Assembly (NCBI RefSeq): GCF_002954455.1
Contig: NZ_MSCC01000003.1
Span: 1 to 64,000, forward strand
From: Photobacterium aquimaris
Lineage (GTDB): Bacteria > Pseudomonadota > Gammaproteobacteria > Enterobacterales > Vibrionaceae
Length of the DNA: 64,000 bases
Direction of reading: 5' to 3'
In this document: piece after piece, positions 1-8,820 of the stretch
Position numbering within the stretch: the stretch's first letter is position 1
Layout of the letters: the number at the start of each line of letters is the position of its first letter
Translations under genes and position numbers: made by a program
The notes under the pieces: generated by a model
The model's database searches: none
What the model was told of the DNA's origin: nothing
What the model saw: only the letters and a program-made list of their open reading frames with translations

Positions 1-46
1 TGATTTCGTTGCCAGCCAATGGCTTGCTCCGTGTCAGTGAGGTCGT

Positions 47-105
47 ATTATAGAGACTTCGATCACGTTGGCAAGGTCTAATTTGCAATAAATTCGTCAT
101 ATTTG
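47..105 (-). promoter_or_regulatory. rRNA operon P1-type promoter reading leftward out of the window
   Basis: Read on the minus strand there is a -35 TTGCCA (74-69), a 16-base spacer and a perfect -10 TATAAT (52-47). Downstream, CACTGACACGGA matches the start region of E. coli rrn P1 promoters. An A/T-rich block at 75-105 sits where an UP element would be. By inference the 16S rRNA gene lies just left of base 1. yrdA beside an rrn operon fits this. Confidence 0.85.
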
Positions 106-144
106 CCCGAACGTCCAAATAACGATCAACCCATTATGTTTTGC

Positions 145-174
145 TTGTTAATCACACGAATTTTTCGCTATGGT
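145..174 (+). promoter_or_regulatory. possible yrdA promoter
   Basis: TTGTTA (145-150), an 18-base spacer and TATGGT (169-174) lie 32 bases before the yrdA start. The match is moderate and rests on sequence only. Confidence 0.35.
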
Positions 175-206
175 AAAAGTATAACTTCGATTAAATAAGC
201 ATTTTT

Positions 207-740
207 ATGACATTTTATCTTCGCCAGTACCAGAATCATCAACCACAAATAGCCAATACTACTTATATAGATACCACTGCGGTCGTTATCGGTCAGGTTA
301 CTATTGGTGAAAACAGTAGTTTGTGGCCATTAGTGGTTGCTCGTGGGGATGTTAATCACATTGATATTGGTCAACGCAGTAATATTCAAGATGGCTCGAT
401 TCTTCATGTAAGTCGAATCAGCACTGCAAATCCAAAAGGTTACCCTCTTATTATAGGTAATGACGTAACGGTTGGACATAAAGCCATGTTGCATGGCTGC
501 CAAATTGAAGATCGCGTATTAGTAGGCATGGGAAGTATTATTTTAGATGGTGCTATTATTGAGCATGATATCATCATAGGTGCCGGCAGCTTAGTTCCAC
601 CTAAAAAGCGACTTTGTTCTGGCTTCCTTTATATAGGAAGCCCAGTTAAACAAGTTCGCCCATTAACAGAGCAAGAGTTAATGTCATTAACTCAATCAGC
701 CACTAATTATGTCGACTTAAAAGATCAATACCTTAGTTGA
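207..740 (+). CDS. yrdA: YrdA, gamma-class carbonic anhydrase-like hexapeptide-repeat protein
   Basis: The 177-residue protein has the repeated I/V-G-x-x hexapeptides of a left-handed beta-helix. It also has the His-containing segments of the gamma-carbonic anhydrase/CaiE family: NIQDGSILHVS near residue 70, and VGHKAMLHGC near residue 95. These histidines normally bind a metal between subunits of a trimer. Length equals that of the family. Enzyme activity of YrdA proteins is not well established, so 'carbonic anhydrase-like' is a family statement. The gene starts at the first ATG after the rrn promoter region and reads away from it, convergent with the next gene. Confidence 0.9.
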   Translation: MTFYLRQYQNHQPQIANTTYIDTTAVVIGQVTIGENSSLWPLVVARGDVNHIDIGQRSNIQDGSILHVSRISTANPKGYPLIIGNDVTVGHKAMLHGCQIEDRVLVGMGSIILDGAIIEHDIIIGAGSLVPPKKRLCSGFLYIGSPVKQVRPLTEQELMSLTQSATNYVDLKDQYLS

Positions 741-764
741 TGATGAAATTTGATAATGGTGAAA

Positions 765-1031
765 TTATTCACTAATAACAATATCGCCATTATCATTAAA
801 GTCTTCATTATCAATCATCGCTTCAGCAATATCTTCAATATCAAATCGATATTCAATGAAAGTCGCAATTATCTCATCTGACGTTGATAGACTTTTCCCA
901 CTATGCTGTTGTAACCAGTCTAAGGTAACCCAACAGATAATCAGTGCACCGCCTTGCTGGGCAGGGAAGTTAACAGCTTGTCGAACGGCATCCCATGATT
1001 GGATATCTGAAAATAAAATATCTTGGTTCAT
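765..1031 (-). CDS. DUF1488 family small protein (YrdB-like)
   Basis: This 88-residue acidic protein contains the pattern of DUF1488 proteins: an N-terminal MNQDILFSDIQSWD, a central strand ICWVTLDWL, and an acidic end rich in D/E (EDIAEAMIDNEDF). E. coli YrdB, encoded beside aroE and tsaC, is the known relative. The function is unknown. It starts six bases after the aroE stop, so it is almost certainly co-transcribed with aroE as the last gene of the hemF-side cluster. Confidence 0.75.
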   Translation of the reverse strand: MNQDILFSDIQSWDAVRQAVNFPAQQGGALIICWVTLDWLQQHSGKSLSTSDEIIATFIEYRFDIEDIAEAMIDNEDFNDNGDIVISE

Positions 1032-1036
1032 TACTT

Positions 1037-1858
1037 TTACTCTTGTAAAGTTCGGCGCAACTCGTGTTGTACTTGTTTAGCTCCTGGACGAAGGCCGCGC
1101 CATAGCACAAAGCTTTCCGCTGCTTGTCCAACGAGCATCCCTAATCCATCTAACGTTTTAATTGCGCCATGCTCTTTTGCCCAACGATTAAAAGAGGTGA
1201 TCGTTGAACCATAAACCATGTCATAGCATGTAGTATTCGTACCAACCACCGTTGGTGATATCGCTGGCACATCCCCCGATAAACTGGCGGAAGTTGAATT
1301 GATGATCACATCAAAAGTTTGACTCTCAAGTTGAGCTTGCTCTAGTGCAACAACATTACCGAAAGCAGCAAACAACTCTGCCAATTGTTGTGCTTTGCTT
1401 ACAGTACGATTTGCAATAACCAATTGTTGAGGTTGTTGTGCTAATAATGGCAAGATCACACCACGAGCAGCACCACCTGCGCCTAATAATAAGATGCGTT
1501 GATCTTTTAGCTCAACATGCTGAGTGATGAGATCTTGTACCAGCCCTTCACCATCGGTGTTATCACCTAACACGACACCATCATCCAATTTTTTAAGTGT
1601 ATTTACCGCACCAGCCAAACGAGCACGCTCAGTCAGCATGGTCGCATATTGATAAGCTTGCTCTTTAAATGGTACCGTGATGTTACAACCTTTACCACCA
1701 CCCTGAAAAAATGCATCTGCCGCTTGTACAAAACCATCAAGCGCTACCAGTTGACTGATATACGTCATCTGCTGGCTCGTTTGACGGGCAAACAAGGTAT
1801 GAATGAACGGAGATTTACTTTGCCCGACCGGGTTACCAAATACGACGTACTTATCCAT
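1037..1858 (-). CDS. aroE: shikimate dehydrogenase (NADP+)
   Basis: AroE reduces 3-dehydroshikimate to shikimate in the cytoplasmic chorismate pathway. The 273-residue sequence opens with VFGNPVGQSKSP (substrate-binding SxS motif). It has the catalytic Lys in NITVPFK and the catalytic Asp in LGDNTDGEG. The nucleotide-binding glycines are in LLLGAGGAARG, followed by ANRT, typical for NADP. Length is normal. The ATG is preceded by GGGAGAA. The gene sits between hemF (62 bases upstream) and the DUF1488 gene. Confidence 0.97.
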   Translation of the reverse strand: MDKYVVFGNPVGQSKSPFIHTLFARQTSQQMTYISQLVALDGFVQAADAFFQGGGKGCNITVPFKEQAYQYATMLTERARLAGAVNTLKKLDDGVVLGDNTDGEGLVQDLITQHVELKDQRILLLGAGGAARGVILPLLAQQPQQLVIANRTVSKAQQLAELFAAFGNVVALEQAQLESQTFDVIINSTSASLSGDVPAISPTVVGTNTTCYDMVYGSTITSFNRWAKEHGAIKTLDGLGMLVGQAAESFVLWRGLRPGAKQVQHELRRTLQE

Positions 1859-1920
1859 ATACGAATTCTCCCTTTATATTAATAGACTCTATCACTTCGA
1901 GATCTGAGCTCAATAATTAA

Positions 1921-2841
1921 TTACCACTCTCGCGGCTTTAAATAATCCTGATACAACCGCGCTTCTGCTGAATTAGGTTCTGGTTCATAGCAATACTCCC
2001 AACGCGCTAATGGTGGCATCGACATTAAAATAGATTCTGTTCTTCCGCCGCTTTGTAGACCAAATAAGGTGCCACGATCATAAACCAAATTAAATTCCAC
2101 ATAACGTCCACGACGATAAAGCTGAAATTCACGTTCGCGTTCACCATAAAGTAATTGATGTCGCTGAGCCACTATCGGTATATAAGCATCAACAAAACCA
2201 TTACCGACCGCTTGAGTATAAGCAAAGCTCTTATCAAATCCCCATTGATTGAGATCATCAAAGAATAAACCACCCACACCGCGGGTTTCATTACGGTGCG
2301 GTAAGAAGAAGTATTTATCACACCATGCTTTATGCTGTTGATAAACATCATCACCAAACGGCGCACACAACTGTTTAGCTGTATCATGCCAGTGTTGGCA
2401 ATCTTCTTCGAAAGGATAGAAAGGGGTAAGATCAAAACCACCACCAAACCACCAAACCGGAGCTTCACCGTCTTTTTCTGCGATGAAGAAGCGAACATTG
2501 GCATGAGAGGTTGGCACATAAGGGTTGCGAGGGTGAATAACCAATGACACGCCCATCGCTTCAAAACGACGACCTGCTAATTCTGGACGATGTGCTGTCG
2601 CGGATGCTGGCATCTCATCGCCATAGACATGGGAGAAATTTACCCCTGCTTGCTCAAACACCGTGCCATTACGCAATACTCGACTACGACCACCGCCACC
2701 TTGCTCACGCTGCCATTGATCTTGTTCAAATACCGCGCTGCCATCTTGTTGTACCAATGCGTGGCAGATGGTGTCTTGAAGTTGAAGTAAAAACGTTTTT
2801 ACTGCGTGCTTATTAAGCTCTATTTGCTCACAATCAGTCAT
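1921..2841 (-). CDS. hemF: oxygen-dependent coproporphyrinogen-III oxidase
   Basis: HemF decarboxylates coproporphyrinogen III to protoporphyrinogen IX, the aerobic route of heme synthesis. The 306 residues contain the family core near residue 85-130: ATAHRPELAGRRFEAMGVSL, then HPRNPYVPTSHANVRFF with the conserved His residues. The FGGGFDLTPFYPFEED segment and the ETRGVGGLFFDD loop are also present. The length matches the E. coli enzyme (about 299). Its start lies three bases from the tsaC stop, so tsaC and hemF form one unit. Confidence 0.97.
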   Translation of the reverse strand: MTDCEQIELNKHAVKTFLLQLQDTICHALVQQDGSAVFEQDQWQREQGGGGRSRVLRNGTVFEQAGVNFSHVYGDEMPASATAHRPELAGRRFEAMGVSLVIHPRNPYVPTSHANVRFFIAEKDGEAPVWWFGGGFDLTPFYPFEEDCQHWHDTAKQLCAPFGDDVYQQHKAWCDKYFFLPHRNETRGVGGLFFDDLNQWGFDKSFAYTQAVGNGFVDAYIPIVAQRHQLLYGEREREFQLYRRGRYVEFNLVYDRGTLFGLQSGGRTESILMSMPPLARWEYCYEPEPNSAEARLYQDYLKPREW

Positions 2842-2844
2842 TAA

Positions 2845-3402
2845 TTACCCCTGACGGAAAATATTACCCGTTTGGGCATCTCGAATTTCAGAAGGATTAG
2901 TACGACCTTCGGTTTCACCATCAAGTATCGCTGCAAGTTTATCTCCAAGTTGCAGCTCAACATCAGCCACGGTACGCCCTGGCTCAAGTCCGGTTAAATT
3001 AGCGCTGGTTGAGGTTATTGGCTTACCAAATTCACGACAGAGTTGTTGAACTAACGGGTGTGCAGTAACACGAACAGCAATAGTAGAAAATTGGCCCGTT
3101 AAAAAAGCAGGGACATTGGCTTTGGTTGGCATTACCCAAGTGACAGGCCCCGGCCATGATGCCAATACCGTTTGTTTTTGCTGCGGTGTTAATTGACTAT
3201 CATCTATATAAGGCAATAACTGCTCATAGTCAGCTGCAATTAAAATTAAGCCTTTTTCTATTGGGCGCTGTTTTAAGGCTAATAATTTATTCACGGCCTG
3301 TTGATTATCAGGATCACAGCCAACACCAAATACCGCTTCGGTTGGATATCCAATCACTTGACCTTGCTTTAGTGCTGTTACTACTTGGGTAATATTTGCC
3401 AC
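2845..3402 (-). CDS. tsaC: L-threonylcarbamoyladenylate synthase TsaC (YrdC/Sua5 family)
   Basis: TsaC makes threonylcarbamoyl-AMP for the t6A modification at position 37 of ANN-decoding tRNAs. The 185-residue protein has the YrdC core: GYPTEAVFGVGCDP near residue 18, LKQRPIEKGLILI, PGPVTWVMP and ITSTSANLTG. It lacks the extra Sua5 domain, as expected of the short bacterial form. The start codon is GTG, supported by AGAGGAA six bases upstream and by the conserved N-terminus. It is first in the tsaC-hemF-aroE-DUF1488 run. Confidence 0.95.
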   Translation of the reverse strand: MANITQVVTALKQGQVIGYPTEAVFGVGCDPDNQQAVNKLLALKQRPIEKGLILIAADYEQLLPYIDDSQLTPQQKQTVLASWPGPVTWVMPTKANVPAFLTGQFSTIAVRVTAHPLVQQLCREFGKPITSTSANLTGLEPGRTVADVELQLGDKLAAILDGETEGRTNPSEIRDAQTGNIFRQG

Positions 3403-3513
3403 AAATTCCTCTGCTCTTTATTCAGCTGATATTTTATTTTTTAGTTAGATAATCATCATACCGACACATGCTTAACAACACCATTTAAGGTTAATCATAG
3501 CGTAACTTTACCT

Positions 3514-3551
3514 ACGCAAACGTTTTCCTTTGGGGTAAATCACCGTATAAT
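3514..3551 (+). promoter_or_regulatory. PurR operator and -10 element of purEK
   Basis: ACGCAAACGTTTTCCT (3514-3529) fits the known PurR box consensus ACGCAAACGTTTTCNT at every position. It ends 16 bases before a perfect -10 TATAAT (3546-3551), so bound repressor would cover the -35 region. It lies 67 bases upstream of purE. Repression by PurR with hypoxanthine or guanine is inferred from E. coli. Confidence 0.9.
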
Positions 3552-3596
3552 GGCACAAATAACACTTTAGTCATTCATTACCTATAGGAGATCGGA

Positions 3597-4085
3597 ATGA
3601 AAGTTGGAATTATCATGGGATCAAAATCTGATTGGCCAACCATGCAACATGCCGCAGAAATGCTCGAGCGCTTTAACGTTGCCTATGAAACTAAAGTGGT
3701 TTCAGCTCACCGTACTCCTCATCTATTAGCAGAGTATGCTGAAACAGCCCGCAATCGCGGTATTAGCGTCATTATTGCTGGTGCTGGCGGTGCTGCACAT
3801 TTACCAGGCATGACCGCTGCGTTTACCAGTTTGCCGGTGCTAGGTGTACCGGTGCAATCTCGCGCTTTAAAAGGCATGGACTCACTATTATCAATTGTGC
3901 AAATGCCAAAAGGAATTGCCGTTGGTACCCTCGCTATTGGGGAAGCTGGTGCTGCCAATGCCGGTTTATTAGCAGCTCAAATCATTGCAACTCACAACCC
4001 AGAGGTTTTAGCGGCTGTTGAAGCTTTCCGCCAGCAACAAACTGATACTGTACTCGATAACCCTAATCCGGCTGAGGATGCATAA
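3597..4085 (+). CDS. purE: 5-(carboxyamino)imidazole ribonucleotide mutase
   Basis: PurE converts N5-CAIR to CAIR in de novo purine synthesis. The 162 residues show the class I PurE motifs: IMGSKSDWPTM at residue 6, VSAHRTP near residue 42 and GAGGAAHLPGM near residue 68. Also present is LPVLGVPVQSRALKGMDSLLSIVQMPKG. GGAG sits seven bases before the ATG. Its stop overlaps the purK start by one base (TAATG), implying translational coupling. Confidence 0.97.
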   Translation: MKVGIIMGSKSDWPTMQHAAEMLERFNVAYETKVVSAHRTPHLLAEYAETARNRGISVIIAGAGGAAHLPGMTAAFTSLPVLGVPVQSRALKGMDSLLSIVQMPKGIAVGTLAIGEAGAANAGLLAAQIIATHNPEVLAAVEAFRQQQTDTVLDNPNPAEDA

Positions 4086-5203
4086 TGAATCAGGTACTGG
4101 TACTTGGTGCTGGCCAACTTGCACGAATGATGGCACTCGCCGGCGCACCACTGAATATTAATGTTATCGCCTACGATGTAACGACCACTAATGTGGTACA
4201 CCCTCTAACTCAACAGTGCCAATCATTATCATTGATTGAAGCCATTGCCGCAGCCGATGTTATCACCGCTGAATTTGAACATATTCCTGATGCTATTTTA
4301 AGCCTCTGCGCAGCCAGTGGTAAATTTAAGCCTCACCCTGATGCTATCAAGGCCGGTGGCGATCGCCGCATTGAAAAAAACTTATTAAATAACGCTCAAG
4401 TTGCTAATGCGCCATACCATATTATTAATAGTCGTGCAGATTTAGACGCTGCAATTACTGCAATTGGATTACCGCTAGTATTAAAAAGTGCCTTAGGCGG
4501 TTATGACGGTAAAGGTCAATGGCGCTTAAAAACTCACGATCAAATTGAATCAGTATGGAATGAAATGGCGCAATGTATTGCGGCAAGTGCTAACCAAGCA
4601 ATTGTGGCAGAAAAATTTATTGGTTTTGATCGTGAAGTATCTTTAATTGGAGCGCGTAATGCTAAGGGGGATATTAAAACTTATACCCTCAGTGAAAATG
4701 TTCACACAGATGGCGTACTTAGCTTATCAACTGCCATTGTTGGTGATAACACCCTGCAACAGCAAGCTCAGCAGATGTTCACGGCGGTTGCGAAACAATT
4801 AAATTATATTGGTGTGCTGGCGTTGGAATTTTTTGAGGTTAATGGCCAATTACTGGTTAATGAAATCGCTCCTCGCGTCCACAATTCAGGTCATTGGACC
4901 CAACAAGGCGCAGAGACATGCCAATTTGAGAACCATCTTCGAGCAGTGTGCAATTTACCATTAGGCGGCACCGATCTTATTCGTCCAAGTGCAATGATCA
5001 ATATTCTTGGCCAAGATAGCGTTCCCGAAGCGGTATTAGCCTTAGAAAATTGTCATATACATTGGTATGGCAAAGAAAAACGTGACGGTCGTAAAATGGG
5101 ACATATTAATGTCTGTGCGGCAACCCCAGAACAATTACAATATCAGTTAATGTTATTAGGGCAAATATTACCGCCACAGTATTTTCCTGCACTACCACAC
5201 TAA
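4085..5203 (+). CDS. purK: 5-(carboxyamino)imidazole ribonucleotide synthase
   Basis: PurK is the ATP-grasp enzyme that carboxylates AIR with bicarbonate, feeding PurE. The 372-residue protein begins VLVLGAGQLARMMALAGAPL, the preATP-grasp fold. It carries the ATP-grasp segments LKSALGGYDGKGQW, VAEKFIGFDREVS and NEIAPRVHNSGHWT, typical of PurK. Length is slightly above E. coli PurK (355). It is the last gene of the purEK operon and is followed at once by a terminator. Confidence 0.97.
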   Translation: MNQVLVLGAGQLARMMALAGAPLNINVIAYDVTTTNVVHPLTQQCQSLSLIEAIAAADVITAEFEHIPDAILSLCAASGKFKPHPDAIKAGGDRRIEKNLLNNAQVANAPYHIINSRADLDAAITAIGLPLVLKSALGGYDGKGQWRLKTHDQIESVWNEMAQCIAASANQAIVAEKFIGFDREVSLIGARNAKGDIKTYTLSENVHTDGVLSLSTAIVGDNTLQQQAQQMFTAVAKQLNYIGVLALEFFEVNGQLLVNEIAPRVHNSGHWTQQGAETCQFENHLRAVCNLPLGGTDLIRPSAMINILGQDSVPEAVLALENCHIHWYGKEKRDGRKMGHINVCAATPEQLQYQLMLLGQILPPQYFPALPH

Positions 5204-5212
5204 ATAGCCGAT

Positions 5213-5243
5213 AAAAAAAGCCTGCACTATTATGCAGGCTTTT
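5213..5243. terminator. bidirectional terminator between purK and yrdD
   Basis: Stem AGCCTGCA (5219-5226) / TGCAGGCT (5233-5240), loop of 6, with an A-run on the left and TTTTAG on the right. It can end both purK (+) and yrdD (-). Confidence 0.85.
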
Positions 5244-5263
5244 AGTTTTCATCATTAATTAAC

Positions 5264-5824
5264 TTATTTTTCAACACCTTGATAAGCATTGCATTTTCGA
5301 TCAGCGCACTGCAATTTGATACCACTGACTAATCTCTTTTCTAACAACAAGCCAAATCCACACTGCTGGCATGTACCAATCACGGGTTTATTATTAACGG
5401 CAAAACGGCATTGCGGGTATTTATCACACGCATAAAACAGTTTGCCATAGCGTGATTTGCGCTCAACTAAATGCCCCTGATGACATTCAGGGCAATTAAT
5501 ATCAGTTTGCTGAGGTTTTTTTTCTGGCGATGCAAGGTAATGACATTCAGGGTATGCTGAACAACCAATAAACATTCCATAGCGACCTTGGCGTAAAACC
5601 AATGGCTGAGCACATTCAGGACATGGCATATCGAGCTGTTTAACTATATGGCCATCATTTTGTTTAAGGGGCTGAATATAGTCACACTTAGGATAATGTT
5701 CACACCCCAAAAAAGGGCCATGCTTACCAAAACGCATCACCAAATCAGCGTTGCACTGTGGACATGATTGATGCTGTAAAGCGTGCTCATGGGCTGCAAA
5801 TAAGGGCTCATTGTCGGTGGTCAT
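5264..5824 (-). CDS. yrdD: YrdD, topoisomerase I-type C4 zinc-finger protein
   Basis: The 186-residue protein is four tandem C4 zinc ribbons of the kind found at the C-terminus of bacterial topoisomerase I. The CxxC pairs are CPQC...CEHYPKC, CPEC...CSAYPEC, CPEC...CDKYPQC and a final CQQC...CADRKC, spread evenly from about residue 21 to 180. No topoisomerase catalytic domain is present, so this is the stand-alone YrdD family. It probably binds nucleic acid, but the role is not known. It lies two bases after the smg stop, in the lysM-dprA-smg-yrdD operon. Confidence 0.9.
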   Translation of the reverse strand: MTTDNEPLFAAHEHALQHQSCPQCNADLVMRFGKHGPFLGCEHYPKCDYIQPLKQNDGHIVKQLDMPCPECAQPLVLRQGRYGMFIGCSAYPECHYLASPEKKPQQTDINCPECHQGHLVERKSRYGKLFYACDKYPQCRFAVNNKPVIGTCQQCGFGLLLEKRLVSGIKLQCADRKCNAYQGVEK

Positions 5825-5826
5825 TA

Positions 5827-6300
5827 TTAATGTAGACCTCCATCTTCTGCGCCATATAATAATTCTTCGACCTGATCATAAGCCGCTTCATTACCGGGAG
5901 CGTTAAACAACACCATCAGAATAATCCACTTTAGATCATCTAGTATAAATTCTTGAGTATCGAGTTCCATCACTCGATCAATCACCATTTCTCGCGTATC
6001 AGTATTAAGAACATCGATTTGCTCAAGATAAAGCAGAAAACCTCGACATGCAGTATCCATACGTAACATTTCTTTGTCGGTATAGATGCGCATTGACGTT
6101 ATCGCACTATGGTTAACATATGGTGTGTTTTCTGTTTCTTGTAAAGCAGCCAGTTTTTCAAGCCACTCTAAGGACTTGTAAATATCATCCTGATGAAAAC
6201 CTGCACGCAGAAGCTCCTCTGAGAGTTCGTCTTGATCGACTAATAACTCGGCTTCGCTTTGAATATAGGTTTCAAATAGATACATAAGAATATCCATCAT
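5827..6300 (-). CDS. smg: Smg family protein (DUF494)
   Basis: From the ATG at 6300 the protein is 157 residues, beginning MMDILMYLFETYIQSEAEL, which aligns with E. coli Smg (MFDVLMYLFETYI). An in-frame extension to 6351 is rejected: GGAGGGG lies just before 6300 and the family starts here. The protein is acidic and mostly helical, of unknown function. The gene begins two bases after the dprA stop, the same neighbourhood as in enterobacteria and vibrios. Confidence 0.92.
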   Translation of the reverse strand: MMDILMYLFETYIQSEAELLVDQDELSEELLRAGFHQDDIYKSLEWLEKLAALQETENTPYVNHSAITSMRIYTDKEMLRMDTACRGFLLYLEQIDVLNTDTREMVIDRVMELDTQEFILDDLKWIILMVLFNAPGNEAAYDQVEELLYGAEDGGLH

Positions 6301-6302
6301 AA

Positions 6303-7403
6303 CTAGCCCCTCCTCGTTCTGATATAACCACCGGGCACTGCAGTCACCCAACCAGACAGCTCTAATTCTAATAATTGCGGTAAAATTTGGTGGATGGGTT
6401 GTTTACAGCGTTCAGCAACGACATCTACGGGTGTTGCTTCGGTGCCTACGTTAGCCAACAGTGCAGGAAATGGCAATTCTTCATTTTGCTTCGTTGCTAA
6501 AGGCACGCCTATTTGATTGTTTATTGCACATTCTGTTAGGCTTCCTACCTCTTCATAAATATCAGCTGGACTTTCTACCAGTTTAGCACCTGATTTAATC
6601 AGCGCATTACAACCTCGACTGGCGGGATTATGAATCGAACCAGGTAGTGCAAAAACTTCTCGCCCTTGCTCCAACGCATAACGAGCAGTAATTAATGAGC
6701 CACTTTTTTGCGCCGCCTCAATCACTAATACTCCGGTCGATAAACCACTTATAATACGATTTCGACGCGGAAAGTTTTGCGGACACGGCTGTTGTTGTGG
6801 CCAAAACTCTGACACTAATGCACCTTGTTCAACAATGCTGGCCGCCAATGTACGATGTCGAGCAGGATAAATTTGATCAAGCCCTGAGCCTAATACCGCA
6901 ATGGTTAATCCACCGGCTTGCAATGCCCCTTGATGTGCCTGACCATCAATCCCTAATGCTAACCCACTAGTGACCACATAATTATTAGCGGCTAACGCTT
7001 TTGCAAAATGGAACGCTGATTCGCGACCATCAATGGATGCCGAACGACTACCAATGACTGCTATTTGGGGGGCGGCTAACGCGGCCACATCTCCACGAAT
7101 AAACAATATCGGTGGCGGTGACGAAATCTGCTTTAATAGATGAGGATAATGCGCTGAAGCGAGAGTTAAAATATGCTGTTGTGGTGCTTGCTGCCATTGC
7201 AATGCGTGCTCTAAGCGCTGTTGATTAGGATGCAACAAAGCCTGTATTTGTTTGGCTGTTAACCCATATTGCTGCAATTGTTCTGCTGTCATTGCCACTA
7301 ATTGCGATGGACTCGTATCGGCCAGCACGCGCTGAATACGGCTGCCCCCCAATGAAGGAACAGCCGCCAGTTGTAACCATGCAATAAGTTCAGTGTCAGT
7401 CAT
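6303..7403 (-). CDS. dprA: DNA-processing protein DprA (Smf)
   Basis: DprA loads RecA onto incoming single-stranded DNA during natural transformation. The protein of about 366 residues has an N-terminal helical region with a helix-hairpin-helix-like segment. The Rossmann-like core follows: VIGSRSAS, VTSGLALGIDGQAHQGAL, AVLGSGLDQIYPARHR, FPRRNRIISGLS and SGSLITARYALEQGREVFALPG. A C-terminal winged-helix follows. The start may be ATG 7403 or the adjacent GTG 7406; neither has a strong ribosome site, suggesting coupling to the upstream lysM gene. It appears intact, in contrast to comM in the same window. Confidence 0.95.
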   Translation of the reverse strand: MTDTELIAWLQLAAVPSLGGSRIQRVLADTSPSQLVAMTAEQLQQYGLTAKQIQALLHPNQQRLEHALQWQQAPQQHILTLASAHYPHLLKQISSPPPILFIRGDVAALAAPQIAVIGSRSASIDGRESAFHFAKALAANNYVVTSGLALGIDGQAHQGALQAGGLTIAVLGSGLDQIYPARHRTLAASIVEQGALVSEFWPQQQPCPQNFPRRNRIISGLSTGVLVIEAAQKSGSLITARYALEQGREVFALPGSIHNPASRGCNALIKSGAKLVESPADIYEEVGSLTECAINNQIGVPLATKQNEELPFPALLANVGTEATPVDVVAERCKQPIHQILPQLLELELSGWVTAVPGGYIRTRRG

Positions 7404-7408
7404 CACGA

Positions 7409-8470
7409 TTATGAGCGTGGCGCCTGAGCAACTACACCAGGTTTAAACGGTTGCTGGTTATTTAGTACCACCGCTAAACTAAAATATTCATAAGGACGTA
7501 ATACCATCGCTTGAGCCACAGCGACAGTGCCTAATTGAGTACTATCGGTTAATAAAGTGCTGGTTTGATAATGATATTGACCTTTTTTACCTTGTACCTG
7601 CGCACCGGGTTTAAACAACTCAAATACTTGCCCAGCAACCATGCCATCGAGATGACCGCGATCAAGCACAATCACATCGTAATTAGAAATATAACTATAA
7701 CCACTGATTTGACCCAACACTGTCGCAGATAATGATACTGGCGGTGTCATTGGTGAAAACGATAAGTCATGCTGAATATCAGTGCCTAATAATGGCAATA
7801 AAATATCATTGGGAATAATTTCTTGCTGAAAACGATCAACCTGTAATTGACTGGTAACGCCATCACTGGTTATCACCGTTACATCAGCAATTTCTTTAAG
7901 GGTTGAGATCTTTGCCGTAATCTCCGTCTGCTGTTGCTCATCAGTTCGAACAAAGTCTTGCTCTAAACGGTACACTCGCCATTGGCTGGTCGGCACTAAT
8001 GACTGATCAGCCCACAACACATCACCAATAGAAAGATAACCACGCTCTTCACTGGTGCCAAGGATCTGTGGTTGAGTCGTTAACGCCTCTGCACTGATCA
8101 ACTTATCTTGTGCCACATATGCCACCATTAAATATCCTGGTAACGAAGTGATCGGCTGGCGCACAACTCGCACTTGAGGGGATAATTTAAGGTGTTTTTT
8201 CAGGCTTAATTGCGGTTTACCATTAACCCAAATAAGGTGTAAGCGATCACCTGGATAAATTAAATGGGGATTTTTAATATAACTGTTTTTTTGCCATAGC
8301 TGAGGCCACGACCACGGGTTATTTAAAAATACAGCTGAAATATCCCATAAGGTATCGCCTTTTTTAACCACATATATTTCAGGATGGGTAGTTTTTAACT
8401 GTGGTTGAGGAGCTGCAACCAACGACGGCATAAAAAGAATAAAACTAACAATAATAACCCATTGCCTCAT
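7409..8470 (-). CDS. exported LysM-domain protein
   Basis: The 353-residue protein has a Sec signal peptide (residues 1-19, cleaved after VAA). A LysM domain follows at about residue 33-80: YVVKKGDTLWDISAVFLNNPWSWPQLW, then NPHLIYPGDRLHLIW. LysM binds peptidoglycan glycan strands. The remaining 270 residues have no motif I recognise. This gene type sits upstream of dprA in vibrios. It is first in the operon, with AAGGA upstream of ATG 8470, and stops two bases before dprA begins. The cellular role is not known; cell-wall association is inferred. Confidence 0.85.
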   Translation of the reverse strand: MRQWVIIVSFILFMPSLVAAPQPQLKTTHPEIYVVKKGDTLWDISAVFLNNPWSWPQLWQKNSYIKNPHLIYPGDRLHLIWVNGKPQLSLKKHLKLSPQVRVVRQPITSLPGYLMVAYVAQDKLISAEALTTQPQILGTSEERGYLSIGDVLWADQSLVPTSQWRVYRLEQDFVRTDEQQQTEITAKISTLKEIADVTVITSDGVTSQLQVDRFQQEIIPNDILLPLLGTDIQHDLSFSPMTPPVSLSATVLGQISGYSYISNYDVIVLDRGHLDGMVAGQVFELFKPGAQVQGKKGQYHYQTSTLLTDSTQLGTVAVAQAMVLRPYEYFSLAVVLNNQQPFKPGVVAQAPRS

Positions 8471-8820
8471 ATGATCAGTTCCTTCGATTGCACAAGTTGC
8501 GACCTAGCGATATTTAAACAATCACTCATAATTGACAAAGGTTGGCATTAGCTCTTTGATATGTCGACCGTTTAACAACCACTGCCCAAGGCTTTTCGGC
8601 TTATATCACGGTTTATTAATCACTGTTACATCGAGAATGCTTTAACTTTGCTAAGAGCTAACATAAATTATTTCAACTTAAGTGGTATCTATATTGACGC
8701 TACCAACAACGGTTAACGACGCCTGCACGTATTAGGTACTGTTATTTGGGTGCTAAAATGACTAGAATTAGACCAACAACGCTATATTTTTCTAGTAACC
8801 GTTAACGAATTCGAGCCCTT
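8471..8820. promoter_or_regulatory. divergent intergenic region between lysM and def
   Basis: This 350-base AT-rich stretch must hold promoters for both the lysM-dprA operon (-) and def-fmt (+). The only tolerable def promoter I see is TTAGGT (8732-8737), a 16-base spacer and TAAAAT (8754-8759); its -35 is weak. I see no coding potential or terminator here. Confidence 0.4.
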
